In this document: piece by piece, positions 54,082 through 63,244 of the stretch
How the letters are laid out: each line of letters opens with the position of its first letter
Numbering within the stretch: the first letter of the stretch is position 1
Origin: Agromyces protaetiae
GTDB lineage: Bacteria > Actinomycetota > Actinomycetes > Actinomycetales > Microbacteriaceae
NCBI RefSeq assembly: GCF_030866785.1
Contig: NZ_CP133018.1
Coordinates: forward strand, 1,798,001-1,862,000
Reading direction: 5' to 3'
DNA: 64,000 bases
Program-made: the position numbers and the translations under genes
Notes under the pieces: model-generated
Seen by the model: only the letters and a program-made list of their open reading frames with translations
What the model was told of the DNA's origin: nothing
Database searches by the model: none

Positions 54082-55326
54082 ATGCCCAACGGCGCGTACG
54101 ACAATGTGGCGGCAACGGCCTCGGCCATGGACCGGGCGCTCGATGCGGGACGCGGGATCGTCCGCTTCGCGCCGGCCTGGGTGCCGCGCGCCTTCTGCAC
54201 ACCGGGGCGTCGGATCCGCCTGCACCCGGACGACTACTTCCCGTTCGAGCAGGGTCGCGGGGGTGTCGACGAGCGGTGGCTCGCATCGGCGGTACGGGCC
54301 GACAACGGTCCGAAGACCGGCCCGTACGAGGGCCTGAGCCTGGTGGTCGACCCCGACGGCGACACGCTCCTGCCGTTCGACGAGTTCGTCGGCCACCACC
54401 GGGCCGAGGTCATCGGCGCGCGGCTCTGGGACCGTCACGGGGCGTGGCCGATGTACTCGAAGTTCTTCGACAACCAGCAGGCGCTGCCCTTCCACGTGCA
54501 CCACACCGACGAGAAGGCCGCACTGGTCGACAAGCCCGGCAAGCCCGAGGCCTATTACTACTCGCCGCACATGAACAACCACCTCGGTGACCAGCCGATC
54601 TCGTTCTTCGGATTCCAGCCCGACGTCACCAAGGAGCAGGTCAAGGAGCGCCTCGAGCGCTTCAGCCACGGCGGCGACAACCGCATCACCGACCTCGCCC
54701 TCGGCTACCGGACGCAGCTCGGCACCGGCTGGGACATCCCGTCCGGCGTGCTGCACGCCCCGGCCAGCATCGCGACGTACGAGCCGCAGGCCGCGTGCGA
54801 CGTGTTCTGCATGTGCGAGTCGTGGAGCAACAACCGCGAGGTGCCCGAAGAGCTGCTGTGGAAGGACGTGCCGGCCGACAAGCAGGGCGACCTCGACTTC
54901 ATCATCAGCCTGCTGGAGTGGGAGCTCAACGTGGACCCGCACTTCGTGCAGAACCGGTTCATGGTGCCGTACTCCACGGAGCACTCCCTGGCCGACGGCG
55001 AGGCCGCGTACCGCGAGAAGTGGATCGTGTTCCGGTCGCCGCACTTCAGCGCGAAGGAACTCACGGTGCGGCCCGGCCAGACGGTCACGATCACAGACCG
55101 CGACGCCTACGGCACGATCGTGGTCCAGGGCCACGGCACCATGGGCACCCACGAGATCGCCGCCGCGACCCTCATCCGGTTCGGGCAGCTGAGCCAGGAC
55201 GAGTTCTTCGTCACGGAGGCCGCCGCCCGCGCCGGCGTGCAGATCACGAACCGGTCGAGCACCGACGACTTGGTCATCCTCAAGCACTTCGGCCCCGAGA
55301 ACGAGGAGCTGGGGCTTCGTGTCTGA
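54082..55326 (+). CDS. Cupin-fold sugar isomerase-like protein (class I PMI-like)
   Basis: 414-aa protein with two cupin-like halves. The motif LPFHVHHTDEKAALV followed by KPGKPEAYYYSPH resembles the metal site of type I mannose-6-phosphate isomerases (Gln/His, His, Glu), and GWDIPSGVLHAPASIATYEP supplies the later His. The second half (about 310-414) looks like a C-terminal cupin (KELTVRPGQTVTITDRD). It opens a sugar ABC operon, so an aldose-ketose isomerase is likely; the substrate is unknown. ATG 54082 is chosen; AGGAG is close to it. It overlaps the next gene by 8 bp. Confidence 0.7.
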   Translation: MPNGAYDNVAATASAMDRALDAGRGIVRFAPAWVPRAFCTPGRRIRLHPDDYFPFEQGRGGVDERWLASAVRADNGPKTGPYEGLSLVVDPDGDTLLPFDEFVGHHRAEVIGARLWDRHGAWPMYSKFFDNQQALPFHVHHTDEKAALVDKPGKPEAYYYSPHMNNHLGDQPISFFGFQPDVTKEQVKERLERFSHGGDNRITDLALGYRTQLGTGWDIPSGVLHAPASIATYEPQAACDVFCMCESWSNNREVPEELLWKDVPADKQGDLDFIISLLEWELNVDPHFVQNRFMVPYSTEHSLADGEAAYREKWIVFRSPHFSAKELTVRPGQTVTITDRDAYGTIVVQGHGTMGTHEIAAATLIRFGQLSQDEFFVTEAAARAGVQITNRSSTDDLVILKHFGPENEELGLRV

Positions 55327-56368
55327 TCGGAACGCCGCGCGAGACCAGGTCGCTCCGCGAGACCGGATCGGATCGCTCGCGCAGGTGGCGCGCGTCGACT
55401 CCTTCATCGAGGCCGAGGGTGCCGCCTGCGGCGCGAGGCGGCTCCGGCTCGTGAACGGCGGCGGCCTCGAGATCGAGGTGCACCCCGATCGGGCGCTCGA
55501 TCTCGGCCAGGTGACCGTCGGCGGCGTGCCCGTGGCCTGGATCTCCCCGACCGGGATCACCGGCCCCGAGGCGGCCGAGCCGTTCGGATCGGGATGGCTC
55601 CGCACGTTCGGCGGCGGCATGCTGGCGACGTGCGGTCTCGACACGTTCGGCCCGCCGGCCGAGGACGACGGCGAGGTCTTCGGTCAACACGGCCGCATCG
55701 GCACGCAGCGGGCCACGATCGTGCGTGCCGAAGCCGACGAGGCGGGCGTCGTCGTCGAAGGCGTCGTGCGCCAGGCCTCCGTCTTCGGTGAGCACCTCGT
55801 CCTGCGGCGCCGCATCAGCTCGGCGCTCGGCTCCGACACCGTGCGCATCGACGACGTGGTCACCAATGAGGCGTTCCACGCGCAGCCGCACATGGTGCTC
55901 TACCACTTCAACCTCGGCTGGCCGCTCCTTGGCGACCGCACCACCATCGACATCCCCGCCGAGCGGGTGACCCCGCGCGATGCGGACGCCGCGGCCGGGC
56001 TCGGCGAGCACACGGTCTTCGGTGCGCCGACCCCCGGGTTCCGGGAGCAGGTGTTCATCCACCGTCTCGGCACCGCGGAACCCGTGCAGGTGGTCGTGGC
56101 CAATCCCGACAACGGGCTCGAATGGACCCTCAGCGTCGACGGCGCACAACTGCCGACGGTGTTCCAGTGGAAGATGGCCGGGCAGGGCCACTACGCGCTC
56201 GGCATCGAACCCGCCAACACGCACCACATGGCCGGCCGTGCGGCGGCCCGGGCGGCGGGGGAGCTGCCCATGCTCGCCGCCGGCGAGAGCGCGCGCTATT
56301 CGGTGGAGTTCCGCCTGCGTCGCGTCGACACCGTCGGCGAGGCATCCGTCACGGAGGAGGCAGTATGA
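55319..56368 (+). CDS. DUF4432 (aldose 1-epimerase-like) protein
   Basis: 349-aa protein of the DUF4432 group of the galactose-mutarotase fold. RRLRLVNGGGLEIEVHPDRALDLG opens the beta-sandwich; MLATCGLDTFGPP, HGRIGT and QPHMVLYHFNLGWPLL carry conserved His residues, and FQWKMAGQGHYALGIEPANT the C-terminal substrate region. It probably interconverts anomers of, or otherwise acts on, the sugar taken up by the ABC system. GTG 55319 overlaps the previous gene; its stop overlaps the ATPase start by 4 bp. Confidence 0.85.
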   Translation: MSDRNAARDQVAPRDRIGSLAQVARVDSFIEAEGAACGARRLRLVNGGGLEIEVHPDRALDLGQVTVGGVPVAWISPTGITGPEAAEPFGSGWLRTFGGGMLATCGLDTFGPPAEDDGEVFGQHGRIGTQRATIVRAEADEAGVVVEGVVRQASVFGEHLVLRRRISSALGSDTVRIDDVVTNEAFHAQPHMVLYHFNLGWPLLGDRTTIDIPAERVTPRDADAAAGLGEHTVFGAPTPGFREQVFIHRLGTAEPVQVVVANPDNGLEWTLSVDGAQLPTVFQWKMAGQGHYALGIEPANTHHMAGRAAARAAGELPMLAAGESARYSVEFRLRRVDTVGEASVTEEAV

Positions 56369-57903
56369 GTTCGCAGCACCCGCCCACCGGCGATCCATCG
56401 ATGCCGGTCCGGCACCCCGTCGCGTTGCGCATGACGCGCATCTCCAAGTCATTCCCCGGGGTCAAGGCGCTCGAGGCCGTCGATCTCGAGGTCCGCGCGG
56501 GCGAGGTGCACGCGATCGTGGGTGAGAACGGCGCAGGCAAGTCGACCCTGATGAAGATCCTCGCCGGCTTCTACCAGCCCGACGAGGGCGAGATCGAGGT
56601 CGGCGGCGAGCCCGTCGGACACTGGAGTCCCCGTGAGGCGCTCGATCGCGGCATCGGCATGATCTACCAGGAGCTCAACCTGATCCCCGACCTCAGCGTC
56701 GCCGAGAACATCAGTCTGGGCGGGATGCCGCGGCGCGGACCCTTCGTCGACCATCGTGCGCTGACCCGGCGCGCCACGACCGTGCTCGACGAGCTGCAGA
56801 CCGACCTCGACCCGGGGGCCCGGCTCGGCACGCTGTCCATCAGTCAGCAGCAGCTGGTCGAGATCGCCAAGGTCATGGCGGACAAGCCGTCCATCGTCGT
56901 GTTCGACGAACCGACCTCCTCGCTCGGCGAGAAGGAGACCCGCGTGCTCTTCGATGTGATCGGACGCATGCGGGCAGCCGGGATCGCCGTCATCTACATC
57001 AGCCACCGACTGCAGGAGGTGATGGAGATCGGCGACCGGGTGACCGTCCTCCGCGACGGCCGTCACATCGAGACCCGCGAGGTCGAGGGCATCACGCCCG
57101 ACCACATGGTCCGGCTCATGGTGGGTCGCGACCTGAGCGAGATGTTCCCCAAGCTGGACCTCGTGCCGGGCGAACAGGTGCTGGCGGTACGCGGGATCTC
57201 ACGCGAGGGCCAGTTCGCGGACATCACCCTGGACGTGCGGGCGCACGAGATCGTCGGACTCGCCGGGCTGGTCGGGTCGGGTCGCACCGAGGTCGCACGC
57301 GCGCTGTTCGGCCTCGACCCCGTGGACTCGGGCGAGATCGAACTGCGCGGGAAGGTGGTGCAGGTACGGAGCCCGCGCAAGGGGATGGCCTCGGGCATCG
57401 CGCTGGTGCCGGAGGATCGCAAAGGCCAGGGCATCATCCCGATGCTCTCGGTCCGCGAGAACTTCACCTTGCCCGTCATCCAGCGGATCGCAGACGCGCT
57501 GCTCATCTTCGCCCGGAAGGAACGGGGGATCGTCCGCACGCTTGTGGATCGCCTGAAGGTGAACCCGCCGCAGATCGAGCGTCCGCTGAACGCCTTCAGC
57601 GGCGGCAATCAGCAGAAGGTCGTGCTGGGCAAATGGCTGCTCTCGGAGCCGGCGCTGCTGATCCTCGACGAACCCACGCGCGGGGTGGACGTGGGCGCGA
57701 AAGCGGACATCCACGAGATCATCGGCGAGTTCGCGAAGGACGGCGGCGCGGTGCTCATGATCAGCTCGGAGCTGCCAGAGCTCCTCGCCGTCTGCGACCG
57801 CATCTTCGTGCTGCACGAGGGGCTGCTGGTCGCGGAGATCCCGCGGGATGCCGCGACCGAGGAATCGGTCATGCGCGCCGCGACCGGGCAGGTGGCCGCA
57901 TGA
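56365..57903 (+). CDS. Sugar ABC transporter ATP-binding protein (RbsA/MglA type)
   Basis: 512-aa duplicated ATPase. First domain: Walker A IVGENGAGKSTLMKILAG, signature LSISQQQLVEIAKVMA, Walker B IVVFDEPTSSL. Second domain has a degenerate Walker A (LAGLVGSGRTEVARALFG), signature FSGGNQQKVVLGKW and Walker B LLILDEPTRGVDVG. This matches ribose/galactose/xylose-type importers. It overlaps both neighbours by 4 bp (ATGA), so the ATPase and permeases are coupled. Confidence 0.95.
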   Translation: MSSQHPPTGDPSMPVRHPVALRMTRISKSFPGVKALEAVDLEVRAGEVHAIVGENGAGKSTLMKILAGFYQPDEGEIEVGGEPVGHWSPREALDRGIGMIYQELNLIPDLSVAENISLGGMPRRGPFVDHRALTRRATTVLDELQTDLDPGARLGTLSISQQQLVEIAKVMADKPSIVVFDEPTSSLGEKETRVLFDVIGRMRAAGIAVIYISHRLQEVMEIGDRVTVLRDGRHIETREVEGITPDHMVRLMVGRDLSEMFPKLDLVPGEQVLAVRGISREGQFADITLDVRAHEIVGLAGLVGSGRTEVARALFGLDPVDSGEIELRGKVVQVRSPRKGMASGIALVPEDRKGQGIIPMLSVRENFTLPVIQRIADALLIFARKERGIVRTLVDRLKVNPPQIERPLNAFSGGNQQKVVLGKWLLSEPALLILDEPTRGVDVGAKADIHEIIGEFAKDGGAVLMISSELPELLAVCDRIFVLHEGLLVAEIPRDAATEESVMRAATGQVAA

Positions 57904-58877
57904 GCGCCACGACCACCGCGCTCAGTGCGCGCACCTCGACTCCCGGCACGCTCTTCACACGGATCTCGATCCCGCTGGCCATCATCGCCCTCCTGGTGAT
58001 CGGGGCGCTCATCTCGCCCTCCTTCCTCACCGTCTCCAACCTCGTCAACGTGCTCAACGCCAACGCCGCCGTCGGACTGGTCGCGCTCGGCATGACGTTC
58101 GTCGCGGTCTGCGGTGGGCTGGCCGACCTGTCGGTCCCCGCGAACGTCGCCATGGGCGCCCTCGTCACCCTTGGCGCGCAGCCCGCCGTCGGCCCGTTCG
58201 GGGCCGCCCTGCTCGGGCTGGTCGTCGCCACGGTCGGCGGCATCATCAACGGGATCCTGATCGGCTACCTGCGGATCAACCCGATCATCGCCACGCTCGG
58301 GACCGGCTCGGTCCTGCTCGGCCTCAGCCAGCTGCTGATCGGCGGCGGCATCGTCTACGGCGAGCCCAGCGCGCTGTCGGACTTCGTCAAGGGCAGCTTC
58401 CTCGGTCTGCCGATCTTCGTCTGGATCTTCGTCATCGTGGCCCTGATCCTCACGCCGCTGCTCTCACGGACCGCATTCGGCCGGTGGAACTTCGCGGTCG
58501 GCGGCAACTACCAGGCCGCGGAGGCGAGCGCGGTGCCCGTGCGGTTCACGAAGGCGAGCGCATTCGTGCTCACCGGATTCCTCGCCGGGCTCTGCGGCGT
58601 GCTGCTGGCCCTCAGCAACGGCCAGGCACGGCCCATCATCGGCACGGGGTACGAGTTCGTGGCCATCACGGCGGTGGTCATCGGCGGGACCAGCCTCTTC
58701 GGCGGCAGCGGCAGCGTGCTCCGCACGATCGGCGGCGTCGTGATCACCGCACTCATCGGCAACCTGATCATCCTCGGCGGTCTGCCCACGCAGTCGACGG
58801 GGCTCGTGACCGGTGCCATCGTCCTCGTCGCGGTCGGCGTCGATGTGTACTTCAGACGGAAGGCGGGCCGGGAATGA
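57900..58877 (+). CDS. Sugar ABC transporter permease (RbsC type) 1
   Basis: 325-aa permease with eight to ten membrane helices. LGMTFVAVCGGLADLSVPAN corresponds to the IDLSVG region but with an unusual sequence, and FGRWNFAVGGNYQAAEASAV and VIGGTSLFGGSG are the usual RbsC motifs. It pairs with the next permease as a heterodimer. Overlaps by 4 bp at each end. Confidence 0.93.
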   Translation: MSATTTALSARTSTPGTLFTRISIPLAIIALLVIGALISPSFLTVSNLVNVLNANAAVGLVALGMTFVAVCGGLADLSVPANVAMGALVTLGAQPAVGPFGAALLGLVVATVGGIINGILIGYLRINPIIATLGTGSVLLGLSQLLIGGGIVYGEPSALSDFVKGSFLGLPIFVWIFVIVALILTPLLSRTAFGRWNFAVGGNYQAAEASAVPVRFTKASAFVLTGFLAGLCGVLLALSNGQARPIIGTGYEFVAITAVVIGGTSLFGGSGSVLRTIGGVVITALIGNLIILGGLPTQSTGLVTGAIVLVAVGVDVYFRRKAGRE

Positions 58878-59884
58878 CGCGCTTCGACGCTCGCACGATC
58901 GGCGGCACGGCCGTCCGATACCGCCTCCTGATCCTGCTGATCGCCGTCGCGATCCTCGGCAGCATCACGATCGGGGACTTCTTCACCCTCGACACGTTCC
59001 AATCGATCCTGAACCGGGCGACGGTGGTCGGCTTCCTGGCCCTCGCCCTGACCCCGGTGCTCATCGCCGGGCAGATCGACCTGTCGATCGGGTCGATCCT
59101 GTCGATGGCCGGCATCACCACCATCGGGCTGCAGCCGGTCATCGGCAATGTGCCGGCGGCACTCGCCGGGCTCGGGGTCGGCGTGCTGATCGGGGCGATC
59201 AACGCCACGATCGTCGTCGTCTTCAAGATCAGCTCGCTCGTGGCGACGCTCGCCACCCTCCTGATCTTCGCCTCGCTCGCGCTGCTGCTGACGAACTCGC
59301 AGCCCGTCAGCTCGCCCGACCCGGTCTTCGGCATCGGCCTCACGAGCGACCTGCTCGGCATCTTCACGCCGAGATCTGCGCTCTTCGTGGCCGCGGCCCT
59401 CCTGATGTTCGTCTGGCTGCGATTCACGCCGAGCGGCCGGAACCTCTACGCGGTGGGCAGCAATGCGCCGGCCGCACGATCGGCGGGCATCCGCGCGAAC
59501 GGGTACCTGGTCGCGACGTTCCTGATCTCGGGGTTCTTCGCCGGAGCGGCGGGCGTGCTGCAATCGCTCAGCACCGCGACCGGATCCCCGGTCGCCGGCG
59601 CGGTCATGCTCATCCCGGCGATCACGGCCGTCGTCATCGGCGGCACCCGGCTCGAGGGGGGCCGCGGCTCGTCGCTCGCGACGCTCGGCGGCGTCCTCGC
59701 CCTCGGCGCGCTGACGATGATGCTCGAGTTCAATGGCGTGCCCTCGTACACGCAGGCCATCTACACGGGAGTGCTGCTCATCATCCTGATCACCCTCGAT
59801 CGGCTGGTGAGCAACGATTCCCGCCCGACTTCCCGCACGCTCAGGCGCGAGCGGGTCGCCCCCACCACACCAAGTGAAACCTAG
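58874..59884 (+). CDS. Sugar ABC transporter permease (RbsC type) 2
   Basis: 336-aa permease with the canonical PVLIAGQIDLSIGSILSMAG, GRNLYAVGSNAPAARSAGI and VIGGTRLEGGRG motifs. Two distinct permease genes in one RbsA-type system point to a heterodimeric channel. The binding-protein gene follows after 9 bp. Confidence 0.94.
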   Translation: MTRFDARTIGGTAVRYRLLILLIAVAILGSITIGDFFTLDTFQSILNRATVVGFLALALTPVLIAGQIDLSIGSILSMAGITTIGLQPVIGNVPAALAGLGVGVLIGAINATIVVVFKISSLVATLATLLIFASLALLLTNSQPVSSPDPVFGIGLTSDLLGIFTPRSALFVAAALLMFVWLRFTPSGRNLYAVGSNAPAARSAGIRANGYLVATFLISGFFAGAAGVLQSLSTATGSPVAGAVMLIPAITAVVIGGTRLEGGRGSSLATLGGVLALGALTMMLEFNGVPSYTQAIYTGVLLIILITLDRLVSNDSRPTSRTLRRERVAPTTPSET

Positions 59885-59893
59885 GAGCATCGC

Positions 59894-60883
59894 ATGACCG
59901 TTCGTCGGAACATCGTTGTTGTCGCGTCGGCTGCCGCAGCCATCGCACTGGCCCTGACCGGCTGTTCATCGGGCGGCGGGGGCGACACCGCCGCCGCCGG
60001 TGGCGACGGCAGCGTCGAAGGCAAGGAGATCTGCTACATCACGGCAGCGAACTCCCACCCGTATGTCACGCCAGCCAACGAGGGTGCGCAGGCCGCAGCC
60101 GATGCCGCAGGCGTCAAGCTCACCATCGTCAGTGAAGAGTTCTCGCCGCAGACCGGTGCCGAACAGCTCGACAGCTGCGTCGCACGCGGCGTCGACGGCA
60201 TCCTGTTGTGGCCGCTCGACGACAACAGCTACCTGCCCGGTCTGCTCAAGGCCGAGCAGGAGGGCATCCCGGTCGTGGCGATCGACACCACGACCGGTGA
60301 CGAGTCGATGGCGCTCATCGAGTCGTTCGTCGGAGCGGACAAGTACGACCAGGGCAAGATCAGCTTCGAGCAGCTCGACGAGGCGCTGGGCGGCGAAGGC
60401 GGCGTGGTCGTCCTCGCCGGCCAGGCCGGCAACGGCACCGAGATCGCCCGCTCGGGCGGGTTCATGGACGCGCTCGAAGAGAGCGACTCCGGCATCGAGG
60501 TGCTCGCGACGGTGAACGCCGACTTCGACCAGCAGAAGGCGCTCGTCGCCTCACGCGACCTGCTCACGAAGTACGGCGACCAGATCAAGGGCGTCTACGC
60601 GCAGGACGACACCATGGCCAAGGGCTTCGCGCAGGCCCTCTCCGAGAGCGGGCTCACGATCACGCCGTTCGTCGTGGGCATCAACGGTGAGAAGGGCGCG
60701 TTCGAGGCCATCAAGGCCGGCACGCAGTACAGCACGATCATCCAGCCGCCGTTCCGCAACGGCGAGCTCGCGATCGAGACGCTGATCGCCGTCATGCAGG
60801 GCGAGACGGTCGACGAGATGGTGCCGCTCGAGAACACGGTCGTCGACAGCAGCAACGTCGACTCGCTCGAGCCCGCCATGTAG
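59894..60883 (+). CDS. Sugar-binding lipoprotein of the ABC transporter
   Basis: 329-aa periplasmic-binding-protein-fold (RbsB/type I) lipoprotein. The signal peptide ends in the lipobox ALTGCSSGG (Cys about 24). The mature protein has the Peripla_BP_4 features: EICYITAANSHPY, CVARGVDGILLWPLDD, VVAIDTTTGDESMALIESFV and GVYAQDDTMAKGFAQAL. It delivers the sugar to the two permeases. ATG 59894 has AGGAGC upstream. A hairpin follows the stop. Confidence 0.94.
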   Translation: MTVRRNIVVVASAAAAIALALTGCSSGGGGDTAAAGGDGSVEGKEICYITAANSHPYVTPANEGAQAAADAAGVKLTIVSEEFSPQTGAEQLDSCVARGVDGILLWPLDDNSYLPGLLKAEQEGIPVVAIDTTTGDESMALIESFVGADKYDQGKISFEQLDEALGGEGGVVVLAGQAGNGTEIARSGGFMDALEESDSGIEVLATVNADFDQQKALVASRDLLTKYGDQIKGVYAQDDTMAKGFAQALSESGLTITPFVVGINGEKGAFEAIKAGTQYSTIIQPPFRNGELAIETLIAVMQGETVDEMVPLENTVVDSSNVDSLEPAM

Positions 60884-60901
60884 TCGCGCCCCTCGGTGTC
60901 T

Positions 60902-60938
60902 GCGGCGGCACCACGGCCTCGAGCTGTGGTGCCGCCGC
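60902..60938 (+). terminator. Hairpin after the binding-protein gene
   Basis: GCGGCGGCACCAC pairs perfectly over 13 bp with GTGGTGCCGCCGC, 11-nt loop. Without a T-run; it may stabilise the binding-protein mRNA or partly terminate before the dehydrogenase gene. Confidence 0.75.
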
Positions 60939-60993
60939 GGATCACTCCCATCGGGCCCCGTGACTGACTCGGCCCCTGTGAAAGGAGCTCCGG

Positions 60994-62121
60994 ATGACCC
61001 GCTCCTCGCTCGGCGTCGCCATCATCGGTGACGGGCTCATGGCGAAAGAGCACTCGATGGCGCTGCGGAACGTGCGGCCGGTCTTCGGTGCCGGACTGCC
61101 CGAACCCCGGCTCGTCGTGATCGTGCACCCCGACGAGGCGAGAGCACGCGCGGCGGCCGAGCAGTACGGCGTCGAGCGCTGGACGACCTCATGGCAGGAC
61201 GCCGTGGCCGACCCCGAGGTCGACCTCGTCGACATCGTGACGCCGAATCTGCACCATCGCGACGTCGCGGTGGCGGCCGCACGGGCGGGCAAGCACATCT
61301 GGTGCGAGAAGCCGCTCGCGGTCACCGCGGACGACGCGCAACGCATGACCGAGGCGGCCGAGGCGGCCGGGGTGGTCACGCTCGTCGGCTTCACGTACCT
61401 GCAGAACCCCGGGCTCGCGCTCGCGCGCGAACTCGTCCGCCGCGGCGAGCTCGGCGATCTCTTCTCGTTCACCGGGTTCTTCAGCGCAGACACGATGATC
61501 GACCCCGACGTGCCCTTCACCTGGCGCACCGATCGTTCGCGTGCCGGCGGCGGTGCGGTCGGCGACCTCGGGTCGCATCTGATCTCGCTGGCCAGGCATC
61601 TCGTCGGCGGGGTCTCCCGCGTCGCGGGCCTCTCACGGACCGTGGTGCCGGAGCGCGTCGACGCGGATGGCGTCCGGCACCGGGTCGACAACGACGACCA
61701 CACGCTGGCGCTGCTCGAGTTCTCGAACGGCGTGATCGGCACGATGCAGGCGAGCCGGGTCCAGACCGGGCGTGCATTCGAGGTGTCGTTCGTGCTGACC
61801 GGCACCAGGGGAGCCATCCGCTTCAGCCAGCAGGACAGCCATGTGCTCGAGGTGTCGCTCGCCTCGGACGGGCTCGACGGCCACGGCTTCCGGACGATCG
61901 AGCTCGGCCCGGGCCACGGCCGATTCGGCGATCTGTGGCCCATGGCGGGCATCAACGTGGGGCTGCACGAGCTGAAGATCTTCGAGGCGCACGAGCTGCT
62001 GTCCGCGATCGCGTCGGCGCGCGCCGCCTCGCCGGACTTCCGTGAGGCGCTCGCGGTCGAGCGGACGATCGAGGCCATCGAGCGTTCGGCCGCGCAGAAC
62101 GGCGCGTGGCAGCTGGTCTGA
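60994..62121 (+). CDS. Gfo/Idh/MocA family oxidoreductase
   Basis: 375-aa NAD(P)-dependent sugar or inositol dehydrogenase-like enzyme. The Rossmann motif begins GVAIIGDGLMAKEHSMALRN, with VDIVTPNLHHRDVAVAAARAG and WCEKPLAVTADDA (EKP motif, catalytic Lys). The C-terminal domain contains GGGAVGDLGSHLISLARHLVG, with the conserved Asp and His. AAAGGAG precedes ATG 60994. It lies at the end of the sugar operon 110 bp after the binding protein and probably oxidises the imported sugar. Confidence 0.93.
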   Translation: MTRSSLGVAIIGDGLMAKEHSMALRNVRPVFGAGLPEPRLVVIVHPDEARARAAAEQYGVERWTTSWQDAVADPEVDLVDIVTPNLHHRDVAVAAARAGKHIWCEKPLAVTADDAQRMTEAAEAAGVVTLVGFTYLQNPGLALARELVRRGELGDLFSFTGFFSADTMIDPDVPFTWRTDRSRAGGGAVGDLGSHLISLARHLVGGVSRVAGLSRTVVPERVDADGVRHRVDNDDHTLALLEFSNGVIGTMQASRVQTGRAFEVSFVLTGTRGAIRFSQQDSHVLEVSLASDGLDGHGFRTIELGPGHGRFGDLWPMAGINVGLHELKIFEAHELLSAIASARAASPDFREALAVERTIEAIERSAAQNGAWQLV

Positions 62122-62145
62122 CCCGCGCGATCGGCGTGGTCCGGC

Positions 62146-63165
62146 CTACTCGGAGCGGTCGACGTCGCTCGAGTCGCGGATGACGAGCTCCGGCGGGAAG
62201 ATCACGTGCTCGTGCACGTGCGACGCACCCTGCTCGATCTCGTCGAGGATCATGCGCACGGCGGTGCGTCCGAGCAGGTCGCGCGGCTGCCGCACCGAGG
62301 TCAGCGGAACCGTGGAGATGCCCGCCCAATCGAGGTCGTCGAACCCGACGATCGCGATGTCGTCCGGCACGCGGACGCCGTGCAGCACGAGCTCTTGGAG
62401 CACCCCGAGCGCGAGCATGTCGTTCGCGCAGAACAGCGCGGTCGGGCGGTCCTCCGGCGCGCGCGCGATCAGGGCGAGCCCGACCTCTCGGCCGTCCTTG
62501 ACCTTCCAGGACGAGGCCGGCAGCAGCTCGACGGTCTCGGGCGGGAGCCCGGCCGCGGCGACCGCTTCCCGCAATCCCTCGCAGCGGTGCTCGACCTGGC
62601 GCGAGATGTCGGTGTCGCCGACGAAGGCGATGCGCCGATGCCCCCGGCCGAGCAGATGCTCACCGGCCATGCGGCCACCGGCCAGGTCGTCGGTCGCCAG
62701 CCAGCAGCAGGGACGGTCGCCCGAGATGCGGTCGACGTAGACGACGGGCACCCCGCGTTCGACCAGCTGCTCGAGGCGTGGATTGCGCTCGTCGACCGGC
62801 GTGATCATGATGCCGTGCACGCGCTGCTGCACCAGCAGGTCGAGGTTCTGTTCCTCGCGGGCGACGTCCTCTCCGTTGTGCACGATGACGACGCCGACGC
62901 CCAGCTCCTTGGCGGCGGACTCGGCGCCGAGCGCGACGTCGACGAAGAACGGATTGCCCATGTCGGCGAGGGCGAGCCCGAGCGTGCGCTCGCGGCCGGG
63001 GCGGAACTGACGCGACGCCTTGTGCGGGGAGAAGTCGAGGGCCTCGATCGCGTCGAGCACACGCTGGCGCGTCTCCGCGTTGACGTAGCTCGGCCGGTTG
63101 AGCACATTGCTGACGGTGCCCGCGGACACGCCGGCATGGCGCGCGACGTCGCGAATGTTCGCCAC
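62146..63165 (-). CDS. LacI family transcriptional regulator
   Basis: 339-aa repressor with an N-terminal HTH (IRDVARHAGVSAGTVSNVLN, with the hinge up to about residue 60) and a type I periplasmic-binding-like effector domain (TLGLALADMGNPFFVDVALG; HGIMITPVDERN; FVGDTDISRQVEHRCEG; FCANDMLALGVL). It should bind a sugar and the GGTTCA-N-TGAACC sites. Start GTG 63165 is chosen because AGGAGG lies 5 nt upstream; longer frames exist. Convergent with the dehydrogenase (24-bp gap) and probably autoregulated. Confidence 0.93.
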   Translation of the reverse strand: MANIRDVARHAGVSAGTVSNVLNRPSYVNAETRQRVLDAIEALDFSPHKASRQFRPGRERTLGLALADMGNPFFVDVALGAESAAKELGVGVVIVHNGEDVAREEQNLDLLVQQRVHGIMITPVDERNPRLEQLVERGVPVVYVDRISGDRPCCWLATDDLAGGRMAGEHLLGRGHRRIAFVGDTDISRQVEHRCEGLREAVAAAGLPPETVELLPASSWKVKDGREVGLALIARAPEDRPTALFCANDMLALGVLQELVLHGVRVPDDIAIVGFDDLDWAGISTVPLTSVRQPRDLLGRTAVRMILDEIEQGASHVHEHVIFPPELVIRDSSDVDRSE

Positions 63166-63188
63166 GGACACCTCCTGCATCAGAGAGA

Positions 63189-63201
63189 CGTTCAATGAAC
63201 C
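63189..63201. promoter_or_regulatory. LacI-type operator O3 (autoregulation)
   Basis: CGTTCAATGAACC, matching O2 at 12 of 13 positions, downstream of a TATGCT -10 box (63212-63207, minus strand) of the lacI-type gene. Confidence 0.75.
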
Positions 63202-63232
63202 CATTCAGCATACAGGGAAGGTCGCGTTCGCA

Positions 63233-63238
63233 TAGGCT
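63233..63238 (+). promoter_or_regulatory. LLM oxidoreductase -10 box (leaderless)
   Basis: TAGGCT ends 6 nt before ATG 63245. It lies about 30 bp from operator O3. Confidence 0.55.
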
Positions 63239-63244
63239 CGCGCC

